DNA from: an uncultured Clostridia bacterium
GTDB lineage: Bacteria > Bacillota > Clostridia > Oscillospirales > Acutalibacteraceae
Assembly: GCA_937898195.1 (NCBI GenBank)
Contig: CALEJD010000040.1
Location: 42,351-106,350, forward strand
Length of the DNA: 64,000 nt
Reading direction: 5' to 3'
In this document: piece by piece, positions 57,124 through 64,000 of the stretch
Layout: each line of letters starts with the position of its first letter
Position numbering within the stretch: position 1 is the first letter of the stretch
Made by a program: the position numbers and the translations under genes
The notes under the pieces: model-generated
What the model saw: the letters and a program-made list of their open reading frames with translations, nothing else
Told to the model about the DNA's origin: nothing
Database searches by the model: none

Positions 57124-59677
57124 ATATGGATTAAAAATTAAAAACTTCTCTTGTGGGATTCTTTATGAGTACAATTTGGGCATAAGGAATCATTTAACAT
57201 ACACAAATGCTATGTTAACAAATAGTCTTTTCAGTTACTATATGATGAAAAACGGCATGAAGGTGTCGAAAGACGGTAGGACAAGAGATATTATCTGTAT
57301 AGATTTTGACTTTGGTGCCAAGTCATACGAAGAAACGAGAAAAAAAATCGAAAAAAGCATAGAGTTGCAAAAGAAGGAATCTGAAGATATTGAAAACGAT
57401 AAGCGTCTAAACTCTTTATATTTGTTGCTTGACGATATAGAATCAAAAGAACATTTATTTGATAAAAAACGAAAGGAAGAGTTGCGTGAAATTTTCTATC
57501 GTGATGGCGTAGATGTAACATATGTCACCAAGAACAAAGACGGAGAGATAAAGGATAGAAAAACAATTCATTACAAGATGCTTTATCGTTCTACTGGTAA
57601 AGCAAAAGCAGGGTCGTGTATGTTTATATCTCAACGGCTATATAAGAAAGCAAGAGATTTTATTTATATGGGATTAAAGATGCCAAAGCATAACGCACCC
57701 ATTGTTGAAGCCAGTGCATATGTATCTTTAATAGCGAGTTCCATTGTTGATACGATTCAAATTAATCCAAAAAACATTTTAGTTTTAGATGACGTATCCA
57801 GTTATTTTAAGACAGACGTTATTAGCATTGAGACGGATGAATCCAAACAATGTCATGCAAAAAAAATTAATAGTTATAAAGTTAAGAATGAGTTATTTGA
57901 CGGACAAGCATTAATAGATAAGCATATATTTCCTACATGGGGAAATGGCTATGTTCTGTTGCGACACCACATGACCAAAATGGCGGCGTTCAAAACGGAT
58001 ATCCAAGGGTTTTTTAAGGACTACTTTGGCGATAATTATTATGAAGCCACGTTAACCGATATGTTTGGAAATAAACATTATGCCAGAGATATTCAGATGA
58101 TAACTACTAACAATGCTATGAAGTGGCTAAAGTTTAATGTTTCGTATGAATATTGGTGCGACAAAGTTAATGCTAACGGCAATCGTTTTGGTATTGTTAA
58201 AACTGCACACAAGAGTAAGTTTGGTGACGTACAAAGAATGTCTTATCAGATGATTAATTCATTAGATATGGAAATTATGAAAGATGTCACTAAAGTTAGC
58301 AAGGAATATATCGACTTGCTTAAAACAGATACTGATACTTTTCTAAAATACTTATCAGATAATGTGAACTTTGCTAACGACTTTAATGTACTTGTTGCGT
58401 TATATGAGCAAAACCCGGATTTCGCAAGGTCAGAGTATTTTGTCGAGCGGCGACGAAAAATTATCCGAAATTATATTAATAAGTTTAAGACTGGTAAAGT
58501 AATCCAGACTGGTGACAACCTTGTCATGGTAGGCTCGCCATACGCTATGCTACTGCACTCTGTTGGCGAAGATGTTGAGCAAGACAAAACATTTAAGCAA
58601 AGAGTTAACACAATCGAATGTTATACAAAACGATTTGATGTTGGCAAGGATTTAGCCGGGTTTAGAAGTCCGCATAATGGCAAAAATAATATTTTAGCAC
58701 TAACCAATATAGGGAGTGATATTCTCGATAAATATTTTGATATAGGTGAGCAATGTGTAGCGGTTAATTGTATTCATACAGACTTGCAAGACAGAGCAAA
58801 TGGATGTGATTTTGACAGTGATTCTATCTATTGCACAGACCAACCAGACATCGCAGAATATGCGAAGGAGTGTTATGCAAGATATCCTACCATAGTTAAT
58901 AATATACCAAAAGAGCAAAATCATTATTCTAACTCTATGTTGGACTATGCAAGAATTGACAATAATTTAGCAAGTTCTCAATTAGCAATCGGTGAATCAA
59001 GTAACCTTGCACAACTTGCCTTAACATATACATATAATTATCCGATAAAAAAATATAATGATTATGTATGCATATTGAGTGTTCTCGCACAAGTTAGTAT
59101 TGATTCTGCAAAAAGAAGGTACGACATAGATATTCCGAGCGAGATAAAAAGGATTAAAAACGATATGGATGTAAAAACAATGGGATATCCAGAGTTTTGG
59201 TTGCATATCAGAAGAGATTTTAATAAGGATAAAATTAATAAAGACTTGAAGTGCCCCATGAATTATCTATCTCAAGTAAGATTTGTAAGAGCCGTAACAC
59301 AAAAGGGTATATTGCCCATTGAACATTTTTTACAAAAGTATCAGATTAAGGGGTCAAGGCGTAGGTCACGCAAGGTAGAAAGGTTGATTGAAAAGTATGC
59401 TTTTGAATTAGGGGCTTCACAACTAAACAATGATGACGAATACTTTTTATTGCGTAGCGATTTTGAAGAAATGATAGAGGACATTAGGAGCATATATATA
59501 TCTAAAGAGTATTTAGGTCTAATGAGTTGGTTGGTTCAGAGAGCCTTTAAATCAACGCCGCAGTCATATCAAGGATTTTCTCAAGTGCATAAAAATAAAG
59601 CCTTGTTATTAAAAACTTTATATGAAGTTAGTCCAGCAAATTTATTAGGAGTTTTTAGCAAAAACGCTCCAAAATAA
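57110..59677 (+). CDS. YonO/QDE-1-like single-chain RNA polymerase (855 aa)
   Basis: Probable phage-encoded DNA-dependent RNA polymerase of the two-barrel (double-psi) family, as in YonO of phage SPbeta and related to QDE-1. The metal-binding motif is CDFDSDSIYC: Asp567, Asp569 and Asp571 in DFDSD (YonO and QDE-1 have DFDGD/DYDGD). About 40 residues before it, KDLAGFRSPHNGKNNILA resembles the conserved RNP segment of the first barrel. The N-terminal 350 residues are helical and lysine-rich and unrecognised. It would read late phage genes. Length is close to YonO. The G to S change in the motif is unusual. Confidence 0.75.
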   Translation: MALSKYGLKIKNFSCGILYEYNLGIRNHLTYTNAMLTNSLFSYYMMKNGMKVSKDGRTRDIICIDFDFGAKSYEETRKKIEKSIELQKKESEDIENDKRLNSLYLLLDDIESKEHLFDKKRKEELREIFYRDGVDVTYVTKNKDGEIKDRKTIHYKMLYRSTGKAKAGSCMFISQRLYKKARDFIYMGLKMPKHNAPIVEASAYVSLIASSIVDTIQINPKNILVLDDVSSYFKTDVISIETDESKQCHAKKINSYKVKNELFDGQALIDKHIFPTWGNGYVLLRHHMTKMAAFKTDIQGFFKDYFGDNYYEATLTDMFGNKHYARDIQMITTNNAMKWLKFNVSYEYWCDKVNANGNRFGIVKTAHKSKFGDVQRMSYQMINSLDMEIMKDVTKVSKEYIDLLKTDTDTFLKYLSDNVNFANDFNVLVALYEQNPDFARSEYFVERRRKIIRNYINKFKTGKVIQTGDNLVMVGSPYAMLLHSVGEDVEQDKTFKQRVNTIECYTKRFDVGKDLAGFRSPHNGKNNILALTNIGSDILDKYFDIGEQCVAVNCIHTDLQDRANGCDFDSDSIYCTDQPDIAEYAKECYARYPTIVNNIPKEQNHYSNSMLDYARIDNNLASSQLAIGESSNLAQLALTYTYNYPIKKYNDYVCILSVLAQVSIDSAKRRYDIDIPSEIKRIKNDMDVKTMGYPEFWLHIRRDFNKDKINKDLKCPMNYLSQVRFVRAVTQKGILPIEHFLQKYQIKGSRRRSRKVERLIEKYAFELGASQLNNDDEYFLLRSDFEEMIEDIRSIYISKEYLGLMSWLVQRAFKSTPQSYQGFSQVHKNKALLLKTLYEVSPANLLGVFSKNAPK

Positions 59678-59710
59678 GCAAAATAGTGCACACATGGAAA
59701 TATTTGGAAG

Positions 59711-59744
59711 TCTTATAATTGTTGAAATTTCAACGGTTATAAGA
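59711..59744. repeat. 34-nt perfect hairpin after the polymerase gene
   Basis: TCTTATAA and TTATAAGA flank GTTGAAATTTCAAC; all 16 or so pairs form if G-U is allowed, with no T-run after it. The GTTGAAATTTCAACG core recurs in module A near 39722. A weak terminator or protein-binding site. Confidence 0.65.
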
Positions 59745-59815
59745 TATACAATAAAGTGTACCTAAATGATAGAAACTATACTATATATAGTAAAAAGGAT
59801 TGAAAGGAGTAAAAA

Positions 59816-60163
59816 ATGGCAAGGGAAAGAATTCCTAAAAAAAGCATTATGAAGCCAAGCGACGTTGTGCGGCTAACTGCCAGATACTCTGGATATTCAC
59901 AAGAAGTAGCAAAAGAAATTATTGACGCATACGGTCATATTGTACATAAGTTACTCCTTGAAGGGTACCAAGTACGAATACCAGAGGTGGGCAGATTTTA
60001 TTTACACACGAAGAAGGCACAACCAGAAAAGCCTTATGTGATGCCAGCAACTGGCGAACACGTCATACTCCCAGCAAAGCCAGAGTACCAGAAGCCGAAA
60101 TTTAAGTATACTCCAACCATCATTCGAGAAATAAAAGAAAAGTCTTGGGGCAACCCATTATAA
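59816..60163 (+). CDS. HU/IHF-like DNA-binding protein 1 (115 aa)
   Basis: DNA-bending protein of the HU/IHF fold: SDVVRLTARYSGYSQEVAKE (helical dimer part), VRIPEVGRFYLHTKKAQPEK (beta arm with the G.F signature), and a C-terminal tail (PTIIREIKEKSW). It has AAAGGAG upstream. It likely shapes or protects phage DNA, or aids the phage RNA polymerase gene set it follows. Confidence 0.8.
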   Translation: MARERIPKKSIMKPSDVVRLTARYSGYSQEVAKEIIDAYGHIVHKLLLEGYQVRIPEVGRFYLHTKKAQPEKPYVMPATGEHVILPAKPEYQKPKFKYTPTIIREIKEKSWGNPL

Positions 60164-60175
60164 GGCGGTGATTAT

Positions 60176-60613
60176 ATGGCGGCAAGGAGTTTAAGTTTTA
60201 CTGAATTCATGAAGCAACTATCTATTAAGTCAAGACTGAATGAAAAGACGGTAAGAAGGGTTTACGACCAGTTGTTTCTGTTGTTGGCAAAAGAATTACG
60301 CATAAGCGGAGAAATGAGATTAAAAAGGTTTGGCACGTTTTATTGTGAAGAGCGTGGTGGCAAAGACATGATTATTCCGCAACCAGATGGTAGTGTAATT
60401 CGACAATATGTAGAGCCACATGTAAATGTTAAATTTAAGCCAGCGGCAGAGTTTACTAACTATGCTAATGGTAGGTTGGTAGATAAAGAATCGAAGAAAC
60501 GATTAAGAAAAGGGGAACTCACCAAGTCTGAAAAAGCACTTATAAAGAGGAATACGGCTAATCGTGACGAAGAGTTAGAGCAACTGTTGCGCAAGTATAA
60601 AGGAGAAGAGTAA
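60176..60613 (+). CDS. HU/IHF-like DNA-binding protein 2 (145 aa)
   Basis: Second, more diverged HU-type protein: SRLNEKTVRRVYDQLFLLLA, then MRLKRFGTFYCEERGGKDMI (beta arm), VEPHVNVKFKPAAEF, and a long basic tail (KKRLRKGELTKSEKALIKRN). It lies 12 nt after copy 1. Two unlike HU proteins together could form a heterodimer, as in IHF. Confidence 0.75.
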   Translation: MAARSLSFTEFMKQLSIKSRLNEKTVRRVYDQLFLLLAKELRISGEMRLKRFGTFYCEERGGKDMIIPQPDGSVIRQYVEPHVNVKFKPAAEFTNYANGRLVDKESKKRLRKGELTKSEKALIKRNTANRDEELEQLLRKYKGEE

Positions 60614-60829
60614 ATGGCTAAAAACAAATACACGGTAACGGAAGCAGTAGATATTGTTGGTACGTTGGATTATAATCAATCGGAAGATTTAGTTGTATAT
60701 GTTGAAGTTGGTCGGGGTGATAACATTATCACAAGAGAAATTGATGTTATTGATGTACTGCGTCAATGCGTAGGTAGGCAGATTTCACTTAAACTGACTA
60801 ATGAAGAGGACAAGTGTGATGAACAGTAA
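60614..60829 (+). CDS. Hypothetical protein (71 aa)
   Basis: MAKNKYTVTEAVDIVGTLDY onward; small beta protein (EDLVVYVEVGRGDNIITREI). Starts as HU protein 2 stops; AAAGGAGAAG upstream. Unknown. Confidence 0.7.
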   Translation: MAKNKYTVTEAVDIVGTLDYNQSEDLVVYVEVGRGDNIITREIDVIDVLRQCVGRQISLKLTNEEDKCDEQ

Positions 60830-61991
60830 CTATGATGAAAATCTGAATCTTCTCATAGGCAAAGTTGAGGGGTCTTGTGATTTAGGATGGGAAGAACTGT
60901 GCGATGTGATTGGCACAGATGTCCACCCAGATACCTTACGCAAGGCTTTTGCCGTAACGGATTATTCTGGATACCACGTTGCTAAATATCTTATGGAAAA
61001 GACCACCGACGAATTGACAGATGAAATGATAAATCGTCTGCAATCCAAACGTGACGAAGAATATAAAGAACGTGTAAGATTACAAGATGCAAGGCGTGAG
61101 TATAATAAGGAACTACGAATCGAAGCAAGGTATGAGAATCTTGTAGATGTATTGAAAAAGAATTTACAGGACTTCAATCTTGGTGATGCTTCTACTTTTG
61201 GTGAAAAGCATTTAAGAATTGAAAATAAAACCAAGAAATGCGCCGTGTTGATGATTAGTGATTGGCATTATGGAGCAGTGTGCGACAATCAGTGGAATTT
61301 ATATAATTGCGAAATTGCCGAGCAAAGAGCAGAGCAGTTAATTGAAAAAACAAAAAAGTACATCTTGTCTTTAGGCATTACTGATATGGTGGTAGAAGTA
61401 AATGGAGACATGGTGGAAGGGCTGATTCATGTTGGCAATAGGGTGTCGTCAGAAGAATCGGCAGTAGAGCAGATTGTCCATGTATCTAAACTTCTCGCAA
61501 AATGCATTAATTCATTAAAGCCATATCTGAATTCGTTAAAAGTAGTGACTACTCTTGGTAATCATGGTAGACTTACACCCAACAAAAAAGACCAAGGTGA
61601 CGAGAAGGAGAATTTTGAATTACTTATTCCAGAAATGCTCCGTATGATATTGGATAAGGACATTCCCATTATTTCTTCGCAGGGTATGGACTTTGTTAAG
61701 TACGATTTTAATGGAAGGACAATTTGTCTTACACATGGACATCATGATAAGGTCAATTCTGCTATCAACAATATGATAAGGGTATTTAAGGAAGTGCCAG
61801 ATGAAGTTCATATTGGTCATACACACCATCATCATGATATAAACGATTCTAACATTTATGTAGTGGTAAACGGTTCAATAAAAGGAACGGATGACTTTGG
61901 GCTTGGCACAACAAGATGTGTAACAAAACCGAGTCAAAACTTAATTGTATATGGCGAAGACAGAATGGTTATAGAGATAATTGTTGATTAG
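60819..61991 (+). CDS. Calcineurin-like metallophosphoesterase (390 aa)
   Basis: Two-metal phosphoesterase. Motifs in order: ISDWHYG (Asp-x-His), VEVNGDMVEG (GD), TTLGNHGR (GNH), LTHGHHDK, and HIGHTHHHHD (GHxH). N-terminal 130 residues are helical (KRDEEYKERVRLQDARREYN) and unassigned. The fold is shared by Mre11/SbcD nucleases and many phage proteins; it may be a DNA nuclease or a phosphatase. ATG 60819 with GAGGA upstream is preferred over 60801. Confidence 0.85.
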   Translation: MNSNYDENLNLLIGKVEGSCDLGWEELCDVIGTDVHPDTLRKAFAVTDYSGYHVAKYLMEKTTDELTDEMINRLQSKRDEEYKERVRLQDARREYNKELRIEARYENLVDVLKKNLQDFNLGDASTFGEKHLRIENKTKKCAVLMISDWHYGAVCDNQWNLYNCEIAEQRAEQLIEKTKKYILSLGITDMVVEVNGDMVEGLIHVGNRVSSEESAVEQIVHVSKLLAKCINSLKPYLNSLKVVTTLGNHGRLTPNKKDQGDEKENFELLIPEMLRMILDKDIPIISSQGMDFVKYDFNGRTICLTHGHHDKVNSAINNMIRVFKEVPDEVHIGHTHHHHDINDSNIYVVVNGSIKGTDDFGLGTTRCVTKPSQNLIVYGEDRMVIEIIVD

Positions 61992-62005
61992 AGAGGTGAT
62001 ATATT

Positions 62006-62539
62006 ATGGAATATTCATGCGAATGGGTTCGTCAGAATCTTGGCGAAGCAACGCCTTCCGAGCCATTCCCTTGTGAGTGGGTAAAGGCTCATTGGGATGA
62101 CGAAACAAAAGAAGCCCCATATCCCTGTGTAGCACTGCAAAATTATTTTAGTACACAGCAGTTGTCGGTCACACCTGCGGCGGCTACCAAGGATTCCTAT
62201 TGGGGAACGGCTGTAAGTGCGATGCAGAGCGACATTGTTATTGAAGGCAATAAGATTACTGGTACGCTGAAGTATCTGGATGAAGGTCAGTTAGTAACAG
62301 ATTGGGGTGCTGGCAACTTCATGGCTCTGAAGTTCACCGTGCCAGAGCAAGCAACTTCGTGTAAAGTGGGGCTTGACCCGTCTCAAGGTAGTGGGTTAGT
62401 TGAACTGGACAACGACAAGGACGGCGTGTTTAAGGTTACAAATAAAGAAACGCAAAAGTTCGTCATCGTAACCACAGATGGAGAATATACATTGCGTCAA
62501 GAGTTTGACCTGTCCGAGTTAATTTGTGAAACTGAATAA
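62006..62539 (+). CDS. Hypothetical beta-rich protein (177 aa)
   Basis: N-terminal half has two similar segments (CEWVRQNLGEATPSEPFP and CEWVKAHWDDETKEAPYP); the rest is beta-rich (GNKITGTLKYLDEGQLVTDW, FMALKFTVPEQATSCKVGLD). Head-decoration or fibre-like phage proteins can look like this, so a virion role is possible but not shown. GAGAGGTGAT upstream. Confidence 0.6.
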   Translation: MEYSCEWVRQNLGEATPSEPFPCEWVKAHWDDETKEAPYPCVALQNYFSTQQLSVTPAAATKDSYWGTAVSAMQSDIVIEGNKITGTLKYLDEGQLVTDWGAGNFMALKFTVPEQATSCKVGLDPSQGSGLVELDNDKDGVFKVTNKETQKFVIVTTDGEYTLRQEFDLSELICETE

Positions 62540-62562
62540 TAAAAAAAATATACCTGTGGGGG

Positions 62563-62591
62563 TTGACACATACTCCCACAGGTGGTATAAT
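62563..62591 (+). promoter_or_regulatory. Sigma-A-type promoter 1 for the large RNA
   Basis: TTGACA, 17 bp, TATAAT with GGTGG before the -10. An inverted repeat (ACCTGTGGG at 62552, CCCACAGGT at 62575) encloses the -35, so it may be an operator or the terminator of the gene upstream. Confidence 0.8.
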
Positions 62592-62638
62592 ATTATTGTC
62601 AAGGATGAGATACAAAAAAAAGAAGTTGTAAAAATACC

Positions 62639-62667
62639 TTGACAAACATCAAAATAAGTGGTATAAT
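62639..62667 (+). promoter_or_regulatory. Sigma-A-type promoter 2 for the large RNA
   Basis: TTGACA, 17 bp, TATAAT with AGTGG before the -10, about 65 nt upstream of the closing helix of the RNA. Confidence 0.87.
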
Positions 62668-62733
62668 ATATATGCAAGGTTGAGAGAGCGAGTGGGCATA
62701 TCCACCGTACACTCTTGACCACGAAAATTGAAA

Positions 62734-63328
62734 ACTAAATATTCCAACAAAGTGTTTTCTGGTCAACCCAGTGAAGATGGTTAACAACCTGCTGGGAAGC
62801 AATGAATGAACAGATATGCGAAGCAAGGATACTTGCCGAGTACGTCTGGATATGGCTTGTAAAAGTCATTGAGAAGGTGGAAACCACCAAGTTCAAATTG
62901 CGGTACTGACTGGCACCAATGGCAAAGTTACGGTCTTGTGGGCAGAGTAATAGACGCTCCGTGTGGAGAATAAGCCAGTACGTTGTCGCTGTGGCGGCGA
63001 TAGCCACTGCTGGTAATGCCAAACAATCTGTTTTGCGGTGAAGCGCAGAAATGCGTGTATAACACAAGTTCACGGTACGAGTAGGAAAAGCGCAGTGATA
63101 TGAATTAATATGACAAGAGATTAAAAGTCTAAAATTCTGAAAGTCTTCTGAAAGTTGCGGGTAAACAAAATCCCGCACGGTCTACGGTTGGGAACCCAGC
63201 GGCGGCTAAATGCTATAGGGTCGCTCCTTATAGCACAGATTAGTTGTCACCGTTGAACGAATATGTCATGAATGTTGGTTGGCAAGGCGAAGGTCTGGCT
63301 ATGAGAATACTTTGTTGGGATATTTAGT
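62734..63328 (+). ncRNA. ROOL-like large structured RNA (about 595 nt)
   Basis: Gene-free, less AT-rich than its surroundings, with two tandem promoters upstream and tRNA genes downstream. Bases 62734-62756 pair with 63306-63328 in a 23-bp helix with only two G-U pairs, closing a 595-nt unit. Inner hairpins seen: GGTGG-AAA-CCACC (62876-62888), GCGGG/CCCGC (about 63160-63175), TGCTATA/TATAGCA (63211-63217, 63229-63235). Length, long closing helix and position beside phage tRNAs match ROOL RNAs; GOLLD RNAs (longer) are the main alternative. Covariance-model search would decide. Confidence 0.65.
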
Positions 63329-63413
63329 TAAAAATGGTTGATGTACAACCCCACGCATGCCTGTAGCGTGTCTAATGACGATATCCATGGTAGACTTAAT
63401 ACAGGTTTTATAT

Positions 63414-63490
63414 TGCGGCGTGGCGAAGTTGGTTAACGCATCGGACTTTGACTCCGACATTCGCAAGTTCAAATCTTGCCGCCGTAGCCA
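63414..63490 (+). tRNA. tRNA-Gln (TTG)
   Basis: Cloverleaf: acceptor TGCGGCG/CGCCGTA, anticodon arm TCGGA-CTTTGAC-TCCGA with TTG, T-arm GCAAG-TTCAAAT-CTTGC, then GCCA. The CCA end is encoded. Confidence 0.92.
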
Positions 63491-63497
63491 TTAATAT

Positions 63498-63574
63498 CTG
63501 GGTGTAGTTCAGTTTAGTAGAACGCCTGTTTTGGGAACAGGAGGTCGTAGGAGCGAAGCCTACCATCCAGACCA
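63498..63574 (+). tRNA. tRNA-Pro (TGG), with unusual T-loop
   Basis: Acceptor CTGGGTG/CATCCAG, D-arm GTTC/GAAC, anticodon arm CCTGT-TTTGGGA-ACAGG with TGG, T-stem GTAGG/CCTAC, encoded CCA. The T-loop reads AGCGAAG, lacking the normal TTC. Confidence 0.88.
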
Positions 63575-63867
63575 AGATTCCTATTTGCGCAATAGGTCGG
63601 TGGATAAGAACGCCGAAGCACGGATTAGCCATTTGCAAGTGGTTCTCTGCGGAGCGACCCAAGTGGGGATAGTCATTCGTGTGGATAGTAAACGTATCCC
63701 AACCAACTACCGAAACCACACAATCGTCTCAACGATGGCGACCCTGTGTGAAAAAGGTTGGTTATCTTTTGGAGAGCGCATCGTACATCGAAAGATGCGT
63801 GGGGCACCATGGACGCATGGTGGTGCGTAAAGTAGTATTCAAACGAGTTGGGCGGCGCACACTTTAT
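63575..63867 (+). ncRNA. Structured spacer between tRNA genes (candidate RNA, 293 nt)
   Basis: No tRNA found here. Nested stems: AACCAAC (63701-63707) with GTTGGTT (63757-63763), CACACA (63717-63722) with TGTGTG (63745-63750), ATCGT (63723-63727) with ACGAT (63732-63736). Others: CCTATT/AATAGG just after tRNA-Pro, and GCATC/GATGC and GCACCATG/CATGGTG-type hairpins near 63778-63825. Could be an independent RNA or a tRNA-array processing element. Confidence 0.4.
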
Positions 63868-63942
63868 GGTTTGTTAGTTCAATGGTTAGAATGCCAGCCC
63901 GTCACGCTGGAGACAAGAGTTCAATTCTCTTACAGACCGCCA
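63868..63942 (+). tRNA. tRNA-Asp (GTC)
   Basis: Acceptor GGTTTGT/ACAGACC, D-arm GTTC/GAAT, anticodon arm CCAGC-CCGTCAC-GCTGG with GTC, T-arm AAGAG-TTCAATT-CTCTT, encoded CCA. Confidence 0.92.
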
Positions 63943-63954
63943 GATATATATATC

Positions 63955-64000
63955 GGCAGGTACCCAAGCGGCGAAGGGAGCGGACTGTAAATCCGTGACG
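63955..64000 (+). tRNA. tRNA-Tyr (GTA), cut by window end
   Basis: 5' half only: acceptor strand GGCAGGT, D-region, anticodon arm CGGA-CTGTAAA-TCCG with GTA. The 3' half lies beyond the window. Confidence 0.8.

Noticed and set aside
62463..63178. Several minus-strand frames over the large RNA
   Set aside because: No ribosome binding sites; the pairing of the region's ends and its promoters fit an RNA gene on the plus strand.
63408..63830. 103-aa minus and 99-aa plus frames over the tRNA genes
   Set aside because: They overlap clear tRNA cloverleaves on which no protein gene is expected.

Overview
This 64 kb window is part of a large double-stranded DNA phage genome, or a very phage-like extrachromosomal element. 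The host is probably a low-GC Firmicute, likely a clostridium-type gut bacterium. The basis is AT-rich sequence, strong GGAGG-type ribosome binding sites, densely overlapping one-strand gene runs, many sigma-A-type promoters (TTGACA, exactly 17 bp, TATAAT), a near-complete phage-encoded replisome, tRNA genes with encoded CCA, and gene families typical of large Firmicutes phages. No capsid, terminase or tail gene is recognisable, so this is the replication, metabolism and early-gene side of the genome. Virion genes are presumably outside the window.

Layout. (1) 1-34 kb, minus strand: class II ribonucleotide reductase with an HNH intein at its catalytic cysteine; RecD-like helicase; small zinc-ribbon proteins with a shared tail (6.8-10.7 and 19.6-20.9 kb); cytosine-5 methyltransferase; RecJ-like exonuclease; DnaE-type polymerase; RtcB RNA ligase; a DenV-like repair protein; DnaG-like primase; DnaB-like helicase; an SSB-like protein; a Sak4-like ATPase; a membrane-anchored guanylate-kinase-like protein; a tyrosine recombinase; and three amino-methyltransferases, one broken in a G7 tract. 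(2) 34-49 kb: an unusual accessory zone. Small, often acidic genes, most single genes or pairs behind their own near-identical promoters (36-43.5 kb, minus), an ArdA-like antirestriction protein, an SprT-like protease, a small plus-strand operon (46-48 kb), and several kilobases of gene-free DNA filled with palindromes, -24/-12-like elements, DnaA-box-like sites and a candidate structured leader RNA. (3) 49-56.6 kb, minus: hypothetical proteins, a nucleotide-hydrolase-like enzyme, a 5'-nucleotidase-like HAD protein and a DUF4041/T5orf172 (GIY-YIG-like) protein. (4) 56.8-64 kb, plus: a YonO/QDE-1-like single-chain RNA polymerase (motif DFDSD), two HU-like proteins, a metallophosphoesterase, a ROOL-like large structured RNA of about 595 nt closed by a 23-bp helix, and a tRNA array (Gln, Pro, Asp, partial Tyr) with a second structured spacer.

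How it fits together. Early genes are probably read by the host polymerase from the TTGACA-N17-TATAAT promoters. Replication would use the phage's own DnaE, DnaB, DnaG, SSB, RecJ and RecD, fed by its own reductase and nucleotide kinase. The YonO-like polymerase would read a later gene set from promoters not yet defined. The palindrome-rich 34-49 kb zone is a candidate origin or control region. RtcB and the tRNA genes together suggest tRNA repair and replacement against host anticodon nucleases. The strongest leads are the ROOL-like RNA, the single-chain RNA polymerase, and the repeat-filled accessory zone with its duplicated non-coding module. All functional statements are inferred from sequence alone; no database search was run.
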